Source: Gnomoniopsis sp. IMI 355080 | Lineage: Eukaryota; Ascomycota; Sordariomycetes; Diaporthales; Gnomoniaceae | Reading direction: 5' to 3' | Length of the DNA stretch: 64,000 nt | Assembly: GCA_027946555.1 (NCBI GenBank) | Contig: JAPEVC010000017.1 | Location: forward strand, 62,001-126,000 | In this document: piece after piece, positions 1 through 9,600 of the stretch | Layout: every line of letters begins with the position of its first letter | How positions within the stretch are numbered: position 1 is the stretch's first letter | Translations under genes and position numbers: made by a program | Notes under the pieces: model-generated | Told to the model about the DNA's origin: nothing | The model's input: the letters and a program-made list of their open reading frames with translations, nothing else | Databases searched by the model: none

Positions 1-731
1 CGCTGTTATGTTGGACTCCCTGAAGGCCTGTTTGGAGAGATTGTGGGTCATTTGGGCTTGAAAGCCATCAAAACTATTACTATTGTATCGATATCCTACT
101 GGGTGATTTGGTCGCGGTCGTTTCTTCTCAGAACACAATTATATCAGCTTGGCTACGCTGCGGTACACCCTTTTTGTCACTCGCTAATCATTGGTTTTCG
201 GCGGTACTTGGTGCTGATTGTAATAAGATGTACTTGAACGAAACAGACTCGGCAGGTTCGTTAGAGCTCACTTCGAGCAAAAAGCATTACGCAAGAACAT
301 CGGCATGTGCTCGCACGCCGTATGGTTCGCCGGCTGCCAGTATGTCGCCGTAGAAATATGAAACAGTGAAAAACAAAGGTGTCAGATTCATCTGCTGTTT
401 TTCACGAGATCCGATGCGAGAAGATGTACCACAGAAGCTGTTCTTTGGGCGGCTCCTGAAGGTATGTACATGCCAGAGAAGCACACGCGAATCTGACGGT
501 GAAAACATGCTCACAACTCAGGATGTGATGTGATTCCGCCCTTAAGTTCATAGTCATTCGAAAATGCTCTGTTTCAACATGTGATGATCCCAAGATATGC
601 GTCGTACACCATTCAATAAGCCATCAATATTGTCCCTTCCAAAGCAAAGTCCCAGCCGTAACATTTCCCTGCGTACGCCTTCCAACGAACCCCTCCCCAG
701 CAAAGCAAGCCCGGACCGCCGAGCCTTATTC
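1..731. other. No gene recognised
   Basis: Several short open frames occur on both strands, none with a recognisable domain, splice pattern or good start context. It may hold the downstream region of the small gene at 732-1025 and flanking sequence of a gene beyond the left edge. Confidence 0.5.
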
Positions 732-1025
732 TCATAACTTTGGCTTCCCAGTCACTTCCTTGTGTGGTCCGTTCTGATGGTACACATACCCATGCGCAAC
801 CGGGCTCATCGCAACGTTGGGAGGAGGTTGTGGTTGTAAGCCAGGTTGGTGTTGTGGCGGCCTCATGAGCCGCGGCGTGAAGAATACTGGGTGTAGTACC
901 GATGGATCAGGAGCCGGTGCATATCTTTCCCAGGCTGCTTGGAAAGGGGCGAGATGCTGTGAAGGAATGGGTGTAGTGTTGGTAGTGATGGCTCCAGAAG
1001 GGAGTGGTGGTTTTGAGTGAGACAT
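732..1025 (-). CDS. Short Pro-rich hypothetical protein (97 aa)
   Basis: I do not recognise a family. The frame opens with a true ATG at 1025 and runs 97 codons. The protein is rich in proline, glutamine and histidine, with a stretch of repeated P/Q residues around residues 55-70 (PPQHQPG, QPQPPP). No signal peptide or membrane segment is visible, and it is probably disordered. It could be a complete small gene or the last exon of a longer one; the region upstream on the minus strand (1026-1190) has another open frame but no convincing splice join. The coding assignment rests on the clean frame and on non-random composition only. Confidence 0.4.
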   Translation of the reverse strand: MSHSKPPLPSGAITTNTTPIPSQHLAPFQAAWERYAPAPDPSVLHPVFFTPRLMRPPQHQPGLQPQPPPNVAMSPVAHGYVYHQNGPHKEVTGKPKL

Positions 1026-1479
1026 GGGAGTGGTGAGAGGGGATGGTTTGTGTTGATAAAATGACGAGGGCTTTCCCTGGGCGACCTATTGAGCAGAAAA
1101 GTACAGACCAAATTTTTTTTCTTTGGTAACAAGTATATTATACACAATCGCGTTGCTGAATGTGAAGCACGTTGGAAAACCAACATGATGTCGATTAGTA
1201 GTAATCGGAGTGCTCACTAGTGCCCCGCAATTCCTTGCAGGCCGAGGTGAAAGTAGAGAGAATCACACTATTAGCGGACGTGGGCCACACTGGACTTCCA
1301 ATCGAAATTATCGTGTACAACCAGTAAGTTACTTGGATAATTGTTCGACTTTAATCGAGCTTCATGTAGTCTTATGCCGGTATACTGTTGTTGCTGCACA
1401 TTACTAATAGCTTGGTGTTGGATTTCAAGGCGCCATGACGCTTCAGCCTTGCTTATAATTTCTTAGCCTCTGTACAATA
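1026..1479. other. Intergenic, no gene seen
   Basis: Lies between the 3' end of the Env9-like gene (minus strand) and the 97-aa frame. No domain or RNA gene is recognised. It presumably holds the terminator of the first and the promoter of the second. Confidence 0.5.
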
Positions 1480-2793
1480 CTATGGGATGGCCTTCTTCCC
1501 AGACTTGCCCCCCATCCTCGGCTTCTCTTTATCTTTCTTGGCAGCTGCTTCCTTCTTCTCTTTCGCCTTGCCTTTCTTGATGGCGTCAACCAGCGCTTCT
1601 ATCTCCTCTGTCTTCTGTTTGGTTTCCTGCTCCGTTTTCTCCTTCTTTTCTGCCTCTTCCCGTGCCGCCTTCTCCTTGGCCCTTCTCATAGCAGCCTTCT
1701 TTTCTGTGGTCTCGATAAGCTTGTCGCTTGACTCCCATAGCTTCTTGGCGACCTCCTCATCCTTCACATCTGTCCGCGCCAGATCCACCTCTATGCACTC
1801 CTTGATCAGCTTGCCACCCGGATCCCTGATAATGCTCCCATCGAACGCCGCAAATAGAATTGACTGCGCAGCCGCTAATGGGGGCTTCAAGAAAAGCCAC
1901 GTCAGCACATATGTGAAAAGATAGACTAGTAATCCCCAAAGCGAGCCCCTTGTCATCCACCTCCTCGTTCCCGGCGTTCTTGAGAGTCCCGGGTCTACCA
2001 TGACCACCTTCGCACTCATAGGCAGCTGATCCGGGCGTTTGTATGAACTCAAATGCTTCTGGAAAGCTTGTGCAAACGTCATCAGCGCCAATTTGCTGCT
2101 CGCGTACGCCTTGGCAGGCGTCCAGTCCTTTGCAAAGTCCACCGCATGGGTATGCGCGTCCTCCAATTTTGGCGAATAAATGTAGCTCGAGCACGTCGTG
2201 AAGATGATCCGCACGTCACGGTCAAACGGCTGCGCCTTGATTGCCGGGCTCAGTATTCCCAGCAGGTGGAAGTTTGCCAGGTAGTTCACCATCCACGACT
2301 CCTCCACGCCCTCGGGCGTCTCATTCCTCTTCCCGCCGGGCGGCGTCAGCGTCGCCGCGCACATGATGATCATGTCCAGCCGGCGTGGGGGCGCATTGTC
2401 GATCCACTTTGTCGCAAACTGCCGCACGCTCAGCAAATCCGTCAGGTCGACCTGCTCGGTGTATATCATCTGGTTGCCGGTCCGGGCGCGTAGGTCGTCG
2501 ATATAGTCGACTAGAAACGGGTCGGAGCCGGGCATGCGCGTCAGCAGCACGAGCTGGGCGCCGCGGGCTGCGAGCTGGAAGGCGACTTCTGCGCCGACGC
2601 CAGATGTGCCGCCGGTCAGCATGACCACGCACCCGTGCATCTTGCGCTCGGAAACGCACATGGCGCCGCTAAAGTAGCGCTTGAGGGCGGCGATGGTGAG
2701 GAAGGAGCCTGCGCCGGTGGCGAGCTTCCATGGCGATGGAAGATAGGAGGGCCATCCGTCAAAATAGACGGATGCCAGGAAGTCGATTGGCAT
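1480..2793 (-). CDS. Short-chain dehydrogenase, Env9-like, with lysine-rich tail
   Basis: Uninterrupted 437-aa frame from ATG at 2793. It is a short-chain dehydrogenase/reductase: the glycine-rich NAD(P) motif TGGTSGVG is at residues 60-67 and the catalytic YxxxK (YASSK) at 230-234, with the SDR-type proline-glycine (VDPGL) near 267-271. An N-terminal leader of about 55 residues precedes the Rossmann fold, and a hydrophobic segment near 285-302 follows it, so membrane or lipid-droplet attachment is likely. The arrangement fits the fungal Env9 (YOR246C) oxidoreductase family, whose yeast member is a lipid-droplet protein; the substrate is not evident. The last about 75 residues are an unusual Lys/Glu-rich charged tail, probably coiled coil or helical. 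It is divergent from the G-patch gene at 3254. Confidence 0.82.
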   Translation of the reverse strand: MPIDFLASVYFDGWPSYLPSPWKLATGAGSFLTIAALKRYFSGAMCVSERKMHGCVVMLTGGTSGVGAEVAFQLAARGAQLVLLTRMPGSDPFLVDYIDDLRARTGNQMIYTEQVDLTDLLSVRQFATKWIDNAPPRRLDMIIMCAATLTPPGGKRNETPEGVEESWMVNYLANFHLLGILSPAIKAQPFDRDVRIIFTTCSSYIYSPKLEDAHTHAVDFAKDWTPAKAYASSKLALMTFAQAFQKHLSSYKRPDQLPMSAKVVMVDPGLSRTPGTRRWMTRGSLWGLLVYLFTYVLTWLFLKPPLAAAQSILFAAFDGSIIRDPGGKLIKECIEVDLARTDVKDEEVAKKLWESSDKLIETTEKKAAMRRAKEKAAREEAEKKEKTEQETKQKTEEIEALVDAIKKGKAKEKKEAAAKKDKEKPRMGGKSGKKAIP

Positions 2794-3253
2794 GGTGGGA
2801 CGACGTCGATGGATGGTGGGAGAAGAACAGATCGGTCAGTCGGCTTTGAGTATTATTTACGGCAGCATGTTGCTTAATGGAGTTGTGTTGTCGCGACAAG
2901 AAATTTGTTAAAGGGGGTTTTGACAGGTAGCAGCTAGAAAACACGAAGTCTTGCATCAGCAACCCGATTTACGACCAGGGGTGGTGGATCTTTCCAGGCG
3001 CTGCGGGACGGGCCTATAGCGGATTGGCATAGGGGTACTTCAGCGAGTTCCATTTCAGCAGGGGCACCCTGTTGTCTCGGCAGGCCCCGAACAAGGTGGC
3101 GTTGCTCATGCCTACATTTGGGATGTGGCGCACAACCCAACGCATGTGACTTTGTTCGTTCATCTCCAACCTGCCAGTCTGACTTGAACGAAATCACCAC
3201 AGCGGCAAATATACCGTTTCTTTCGACTGGGCTGACCAAGGAAAAAGGCCATC
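2794..3253. promoter_or_regulatory. Divergent promoter region (Env9-like / G-patch genes)
   Basis: 460 bp between two divergent start codons, so it must carry both promoters. I see no TATA box or regulator site that I would assign with confidence. Confidence 0.5.
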
Positions 3254-3952
3254 ATGTCGGAGGAGGAGTACGAAGAAGTCCAGGATGTGCCACTTCACCA
3301 TATGAAGCCTTTTGGCTCAGGCCTCAGGCGCAACGAGATCAAGTTTGTGCCTGCATCAAATGAAGAATCTGTGGCAACAGAGGAGGCAAAGGGCAAGTCC
3401 AGCGGTCAGAATGTCCGTGATTTCTACCTGAACATGGTGTTGAAGAAGCCGGCAGCGGACACAGAGAAGCCCAAGGAAGCCAAGGAGACCGATATTGAGA
3501 TATGTGAGATATGCAAGATGCCCCTCACATCTGCGAGAACCGCGGACAGCAAATCGAACATCAACGGTGGCAAGGCCAGTCACCACGAGTCCTCAATAGC
3601 CCACCAAGTCTGCCTCACCCATTCACATCCACCGTCCGCACTGGACCGAAATCGAATGGGTCTGTCGGTGCTGGAAGCCGCGGGTTGGGATCCGGACGCC
3701 AGGACAGGCCTGGGGGCCACTGGACAGGGTGTGCAGTACCCGGTCAAGGCCAAGCCCAAGGAAGACAAATTCGGTGTGGGCGTGGTGATGCCCAAGGACT
3801 TTCAGGTGAAAAGGCAGAAGGAGAAGCCGAAGACGCTGGATGCAAAGAAGGTACGCAAAATGGCAGCAGATGACCGAAAGAGGACGGACAAATTACAGCA
3901 ACAGATTTTTGGAAAGGTTGACTTAGAAAAGTATTTGGGCAAGGGCGCTTAG
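3254..3952 (+). CDS. G-patch domain protein
   Basis: Single-exon 232-aa protein starting at the ATG in context GCCATCATG. It has a CxxC-type knuckle (CEICKMPL, residues 84-91) followed by a His/Cys cluster at about 110-125 (HHESSIAHQVC), which together look like a zinc-binding element. A G-patch follows at about 134-178: GLSVLEAAGWDPDARTGLG, with the invariant glycines in place. The C-terminus is basic and helical. This order (zinc-like element, then G-patch) resembles GPANK1-type proteins without the ankyrin repeats. G-patch proteins usually bind RNA or activate DEAH helicases; the partner here is unknown. Start choice: first ATG in frame, right after a pyrimidine-rich leader. Confidence 0.85.
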   Translation: MSEEEYEEVQDVPLHHMKPFGSGLRRNEIKFVPASNEESVATEEAKGKSSGQNVRDFYLNMVLKKPAADTEKPKEAKETDIEICEICKMPLTSARTADSKSNINGGKASHHESSIAHQVCLTHSHPPSALDRNRMGLSVLEAAGWDPDARTGLGATGQGVQYPVKAKPKEDKFGVGVVMPKDFQVKRQKEKPKTLDAKKVRKMAADDRKRTDKLQQQIFGKVDLEKYLGKGA

Positions 3953-4302
3953 CCAGTGTGGAGGAGGTCTCTGGAGTACGGGGAGAGTTGAGAGGCCAAA
4001 ATTGGAATGACTCTGGGAGTACGGTGGTATCATCTGGGAATTACGCATGAAAGCTTTGGACCAGGGGAGTTCGGATCGGATAGACTGGACTTTAAGATAC
4101 CCCATCCGTATATGACTGATAAAAATCGGAGACATGTTCAGCGCGGGACGGGTTATTTCAGGAGGATAAGAGGGCTCGAGTTGGTAAATATATTGGTCTC
4201 TGCTCTCTTGTCTTTGTCTGGATACCTTTCTACTTTGTATCGCTGACTGATAAAAACAGCCCATGAATTCACCTGCAGACTGCAGACTCTTTCCAAACAA
4301 GC
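3953..4302. other. Convergent 3' region
   Basis: 350 bp between two converging genes (G-patch and P450). It presumably contains both 3' UTRs; no gene is recognised. Confidence 0.5.
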
Positions 4303-5937
4303 TCAAGCCTCTGTCTTAGATCTCGGTCGAAGCCGCACCTCCACATCACCGCCCGGAGCGAGCGATCCACTACCAGGCTTCGACTTTGCCAGTCCCGGAA
4401 TCTTATAAGACGTCTTATCAGCAGGCTCAATGTCAAACGACAACAGTGTCATCGCCACTGCCGCCATAGTCTCCTGCTTCGCGAATAATCTTCCCGGGCA
4501 AATCGTCTTGCCTCCGCCCCATGGCCACATCCTATTGCCGGCTGCTGCAGTGCTAAACACGTACTCGCCGCTCTCTTTCTTCTCTGGGTTGGCGGGCGCC
4601 AGGAAACGTTCGGCGTCGAACACATCTGCCGGCGGATCGACATAGTACGTAGAGTCCCAGTGGTTCATGAGCGAAGGGGCGATCACCGTGCTGCCCTTCT
4701 TGAGAAGCAAAGAACGCGGCGACTCCTTGTTGTTGTCGAGCGGGAGCTTCACGTCGTCGAACAGCTCACGAGTGACCATGACATCTGTATAGAGACGGAG
4801 CGTCTCGTGGAAAAGGCTCTGCAGCAGCGGCTGACTAGCCAGCTTCTGGATGTCCAGGGTGATGGTGTCGTCGGCGTTGACGGTGGCGGCAGTCTTGACT
4901 TCGGCGAGGACGCGCGGGAGCACGTCAGGTGTTTTCGGATCCAGGATGTGCAACAGCATCCAGTTTGTCGACGGGATGGCGTTGGAGTTGAGGCCGAACG
5001 CGAGACCAAGCTCGACGCAGGCCCGGCCACGCTGGCTCATACCTAGATTATGCCAAGCTTGTTGTCGACCTCGGCTGAGGCGGCTGCCCCAGTTTGGTTC
5101 CCACGGCACGTTTGGATTGTTTGGATCAGGGCACTTGCCCTCTGTCAGCTTGTCCACGTCCTCGATCCATTTTGTCATGCCTGCAATGACTTTGGCCTGG
5201 GCTTCGTGGGCCTCCGGCGCCATGAATTTGCCGAATCCGAACATGAGATCCAGGAAGCCGCGGTCCCAACCGATAAAGTCTGTGGCAAAATCTGGATAAG
5301 ACTTCATAATGTGGTCGCCCATGTACATGGTGGCCGACGCCTTGAACATAGCAGTACGCAGCCAGTCATAAAGATGGACTTTCTTCGTCGACTCAGTTTC
5401 CCTTCCGACCGTCCGCAGCTCGGACAAGAGCACGTCGCGGTAGCAACGAGCAAACTCGATTCCCAACTCGTTGGCATTACTCTGCCGTAACAGAAACTCT
5501 TGACTAAGGTTGTGGTCTAAATGGAAATTGGGACCATATTTCGCATAGTCCTCGGCCGGCATGCCACAGCAGTTCAACATGATGTTCCGATTCATGCCGT
5601 CTCTGTTGGCGACTTCGTTCTTCAATCTGAACATGGCTTGAACGGCGGTGGGCGAGTTGAGCAGATGGATCGAGTCTCCACCCAGAAGGGTGGTGCACGC
5701 TCCTACATCTCGTGGGTGCCGCGTAAAGAGTTTAGAATAGAAGCCACCGACAGTGGGGGTGAGAAAGTCGAGCGAGGATCCGAGCCATGGTATCGCGTAG
5801 GGCAAGTGAGCTGGTTCATGCACTGCTTTTGTGCTTCGTAGCGCGAGTTTATAGCGGATAGTGGTCCACAAATAGGTACTGGCAAGAACAACAAGCACGA
5901 TTGTAGGTGCGACGAAGAATAAGTTGATAACCGCCAT
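4303..5937 (-). CDS. Cytochrome P450, CYP7/CYP8-like
   Basis: Intronless 544-aa P450 with an N-terminal membrane anchor at residues 5-27. The K-helix ExxR is ETLR at 378-381 and the haem loop is WPWGGGKTICPGRLFA with the ligand cysteine at 480. The loop carries Trp where most P450s have Phe and shares the ICPGRLFA string with animal CYP7 enzymes. The I-helix (about 310-327, GLNSNAIPSTNW) lacks the usual AGxxT acid-alcohol pair; CYP7 enzymes likewise have an Asn and an Ile-Pro-x-Thr pattern there. A sterol or lipid substrate is therefore suggested by family only. It stands alone between the G-patch gene and slh1, converging with the former. Start: ATG at 5937, which gives a normal anchor. Confidence 0.9.
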   Translation of the reverse strand: MAVINLFFVAPTIVLVVLASTYLWTTIRYKLALRSTKAVHEPAHLPYAIPWLGSSLDFLTPTVGGFYSKLFTRHPRDVGACTTLLGGDSIHLLNSPTAVQAMFRLKNEVANRDGMNRNIMLNCCGMPAEDYAKYGPNFHLDHNLSQEFLLRQSNANELGIEFARCYRDVLLSELRTVGRETESTKKVHLYDWLRTAMFKASATMYMGDHIMKSYPDFATDFIGWDRGFLDLMFGFGKFMAPEAHEAQAKVIAGMTKWIEDVDKLTEGKCPDPNNPNVPWEPNWGSRLSRGRQQAWHNLGMSQRGRACVELGLAFGLNSNAIPSTNWMLLHILDPKTPDVLPRVLAEVKTAATVNADDTITLDIQKLASQPLLQSLFHETLRLYTDVMVTRELFDDVKLPLDNNKESPRSLLLKKGSTVIAPSLMNHWDSTYYVDPPADVFDAERFLAPANPEKKESGEYVFSTAAAGNRMWPWGGGKTICPGRLFAKQETMAAVAMTLLSFDIEPADKTSYKIPGLAKSKPGSGSLAPGGDVEVRLRPRSKTEA

Positions 5938-6626
5938 AATGCCCTGGAATGCTCCGCAAGGAACTTGACGATCCTCGCGTCAGGACCTTGCAGGGCAATC
6001 TGCCATTTTATATTTACCTACAGACGGTGAAGGCAACAGCGGAAACCCCTTGTCGGTAATTTGAAGAGTCCGTCGTCGAATCAAAGAAGGTCATAGCGTG
6101 ACAATGTTGAGGTGTATCGTCAAGGAACCTCCCTGTTCACTTGTATGGTGTTCGACGGGACTTATCACTTCACTTACCTGAAGCGCCATACAGCTGTCAA
6201 AGTAATTTTTGGAAAAGTACAGATGCTCTGAAAGCTGTATATAATTCAGTTGTGGAGTATGTCCAGTCGATGGAGAACATGTCGATCTACTTATACGCTG
6301 TATTGCGCGAGTAAGTGTTGATTTTTTTTACCTCAATTTTCATTGGAAGCCCGTTGGCATATCAAAAGAACAACGAGTAGCCCACAATTCGCGAATGATC
6401 ACCAGCGAACTCCTTCGCCATGGGTTAGGATAACACGCTTTTCAAAGTTTCGCTGATCTCTTGGCTTTACGGACTTTGGCACAATTGGGGGCAATTGCCG
6501 GGATGAAGCGAAGTATATTATATACTAGATCTAGATACCGCCTTACCAAGCAATGGAATGCTACTGCAGACGCCCGGGCAAAGCTGAGCGTCAAGTGTCT
6601 CTGTTGGGGGTTGCCGCAACGATGAA
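5938..6626. other. Intergenic: P450 promoter and slh1 3' region
   Basis: Both neighbours are on the minus strand, so this holds the P450 promoter and the slh1 terminator. It is moderately AT-rich near 6185-6390. No gene recognised. Confidence 0.5.
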
Positions 6627-9600
6627 TCATGAAGACTTAGCTAATTCCTTCGACCGAGCCACATCATCGTCCACCACTGGCCTGGCAGGGACTTCCACAC
6701 CCGTCACCTGATACTGCAACCCAATGTACCCATCGCTCAGCACCAAAACGTCAACCTTCTTCTTCTCGGCTTGTTCCAAGTCCGGCAATTTGATAGTCGC
6801 CCTGGCGCTGGGTTTCGAGCCTACACCCGCTGTCTTACCATGCCCCTGGGACCAGCCAACCCGCTTGAGGGCGTATATCTCGTCCTTGGCCAAGTCACCC
6901 ACGACGACGAACCAGCCTTCATTCTGCGGCTTCGGGAATCGCGGGGCGTAGATGCGCGCTTCGCGCTCGACTAGGGGATTGATACGCTTTAGTGAGACGA
7001 TCAGTGACTGCGTTGTGAGGCCCTCGATGCCCACATTGATGTCAGGGAGAATCGAAGCTGCGCGCAGGAAGCGCTGCTGCGTGGATTGGGGCAGGTCCAA
7101 ATCGCGGGCAAGCTTCGCCATTTGAGACTGGTTCATAGCACTGAGCTGTTGTAATGTGGTCTTGTTCTTGGTCTTCGCGGCGTCAATCCCCGGCAGGATG
7201 GAAAGTGGCGGCTCAGTCGGCCAGCGTGCGGATTTAATCGACTGAAGGAGCGAGATCATTTGCATGACGCTTGTGAGATATCCAAGCTCTGTCAAAACAT
7301 CGATAGAAGCCTGAATGATACGAATGGCCTGATCCAAAACGCTCGTCTGATCGCCAACATAATCCGTAATGGGGAGAGAAACCCGAGACATGTGAGCCTG
7401 CAGTAGTAGAAAGGCCTTAACATGGGGATCCCACATAGGCAGACCGAAAGACGTGCCCGGAAACGTGAGGTTACGAGATAGTTCCGCATTGATCAAATCC
7501 TCATTGTGCCGCACCGGAAGCTCGTCGTATTCCGTGGCGCGGCACATCCAAGTCAAGACGTCGAGGAAAGAGGCCTGGGCTTTGGTATGCTTTGTGAGGT
7601 ATCGAATCGTCTTATGGGACAGGTAGTAGTAACTCATAATCTTTCCAAACGGTGTCGGATCGACGTCCCCGTTGGGGAAGACTTCCACACATTCAGAGTT
7701 CGCGAGCTCGGTGAGCGACTTGTCGACCATCTCGATCATGTAATCATTGGCCATCTGCTGGGCTGCGATGCTGTTATGCTCTTCCGCGGATATTTCGAGG
7801 CCGTAGTAAGAGGGATTTTTGTGTAACCTCCGGAAGAAGAATGTCCACGTTAGGTAGTCCAAGGCATCCTGCTTAGAAATGACCGTTTCTGCGGAGACCT
7901 CGGCGCAAAGATGGTTGTCGAGGACGGTGTGTAGCGACGACTCGACCGGGAAGCCAGTGTGCAGGAAGTGTTTATAAAAATCCTTTTTCGAGTCTTGTGT
8001 GAAGATTCGTGCTACACCTGAATTGTCGAACTGAGGACGGCCAGCTCGACCTAGCATCTGAAGGACATCAGTGAGATCCATATCCTTATAGCCTTCGATC
8101 TTTGCATCGTAGAATTGGGTGCCCTTGACCACGACCAAGTGAGCCGGCAGATTGACACCCCATGCGAGCGTGCTGGTTGCCACAAGAATTTGAATCTTGT
8201 TGTTGAGGAAGAGCTCCTCAGAAAGCTGGCGGTCAGACTCTACGAGACCAGCATGATGCAGTCCAATTCCGAAGCTGATGGCTTCCTTCAATGCATCGTC
8301 CTTGATTCTAGCAAGATTCAGCTGAAGATCCTCTTCTTCCATGTTCAGGAATCGTCTTGGATTGTCTTCCAAGCCGCAGAAGTTGATCAAGTCCTTGGCA
8401 GTCAACCGAGTCTGTCTGCGCGACGGCACAAAGACAATTACCGGCTTGTCCGGACTATGATTCTTGACTGCTAAGAATGTGGGTCTGTTCATTGATTGCA
8501 TCAATGGGCAGAAGCCTCGCACTTCAGGAAATCCGTCGATGTACAGCTCCAATGGTACTGGTCGGACAGAGTGCCTGAAATTGAACAGGCCCTCCTTCAC
8601 ACCCAGCCAATTTCCGAGGTCTGTGGCATTGGCGCAAGCTGTAGACATACCCAACAGTCTGACAGAATTTTTGGTTGACGCAGCGATATAGTTCATACGG
8701 GAGACAATGATCTCCAGAATGGGACCACGGTCGCCCGCCAGCAAGTGGATCTCGTCGATGATCACAAGACTGACCTTGCGAACATAACCTCTTGTCTGCC
8801 AGCTTCTGGAAATACCGTCCCACTTCTCAGGTGTAGTGATGATGACATCAGCATTCTGAATAGTTCTGGTGTCTGGTGTATTGTCACCAGTGAGTTCGAC
8901 CAACTTCAAGCCTAGCGGCTTTGCGAGGCGAGCACCCCAGTCCTTGACACGCTCCCGAACCAAGGCTTTCATAGGTGCGATATAGACGACCTTCGAGCCT
9001 GGCTTCTCACGGAAGGCCCACCACATTGCCAGCTCTGCAGCCACAGTCTTGCCACTTCCAGTTGGCGAACCCAGAAGTACGTTTGCCGGGGTATGGTACA
9101 GGGTATGGAAGATCTGAGTCTGCATAGGGTTGAAGAACTGGAAGCGTTTCGCATAAATCTCTTCTAGGCCAGGGTTGTTAAGAGCAGAAATGGGAAGGGG
9201 TTGCAAGTTGAGAAGATCTGTATAGACGCTCTCGGTGTCTGGTCTGATCAAATGCTGGAACGACACAGGTGTAACGGTCTCTGCTCCCAACCATCTATCA
9301 GAGACAGCGCGGACATAAATCTGATTGGGCAAAGGGTCAGAGAGCGGAATGGTGAAGTTGAGCTCATGTTCATCATTTAACTTCCTTCGGTTGAGAAGGA
9401 AAAACTCGTGATGGTAGATCTCCGACGTCTCGGAATTCTCAACCCAGATATAATACGATTCTGAGTTGCCGTGGACGTGGTCATTCCAGTGGAAATCAGG
9501 AATGATGTACAGCTTGACACGCAAGACATCTCGATTCAGGGGAGCAATCTCAGCCTCCACGCTGACGGTTGGAAAGTTGTTGAGAATTCTCGCAATCTTC

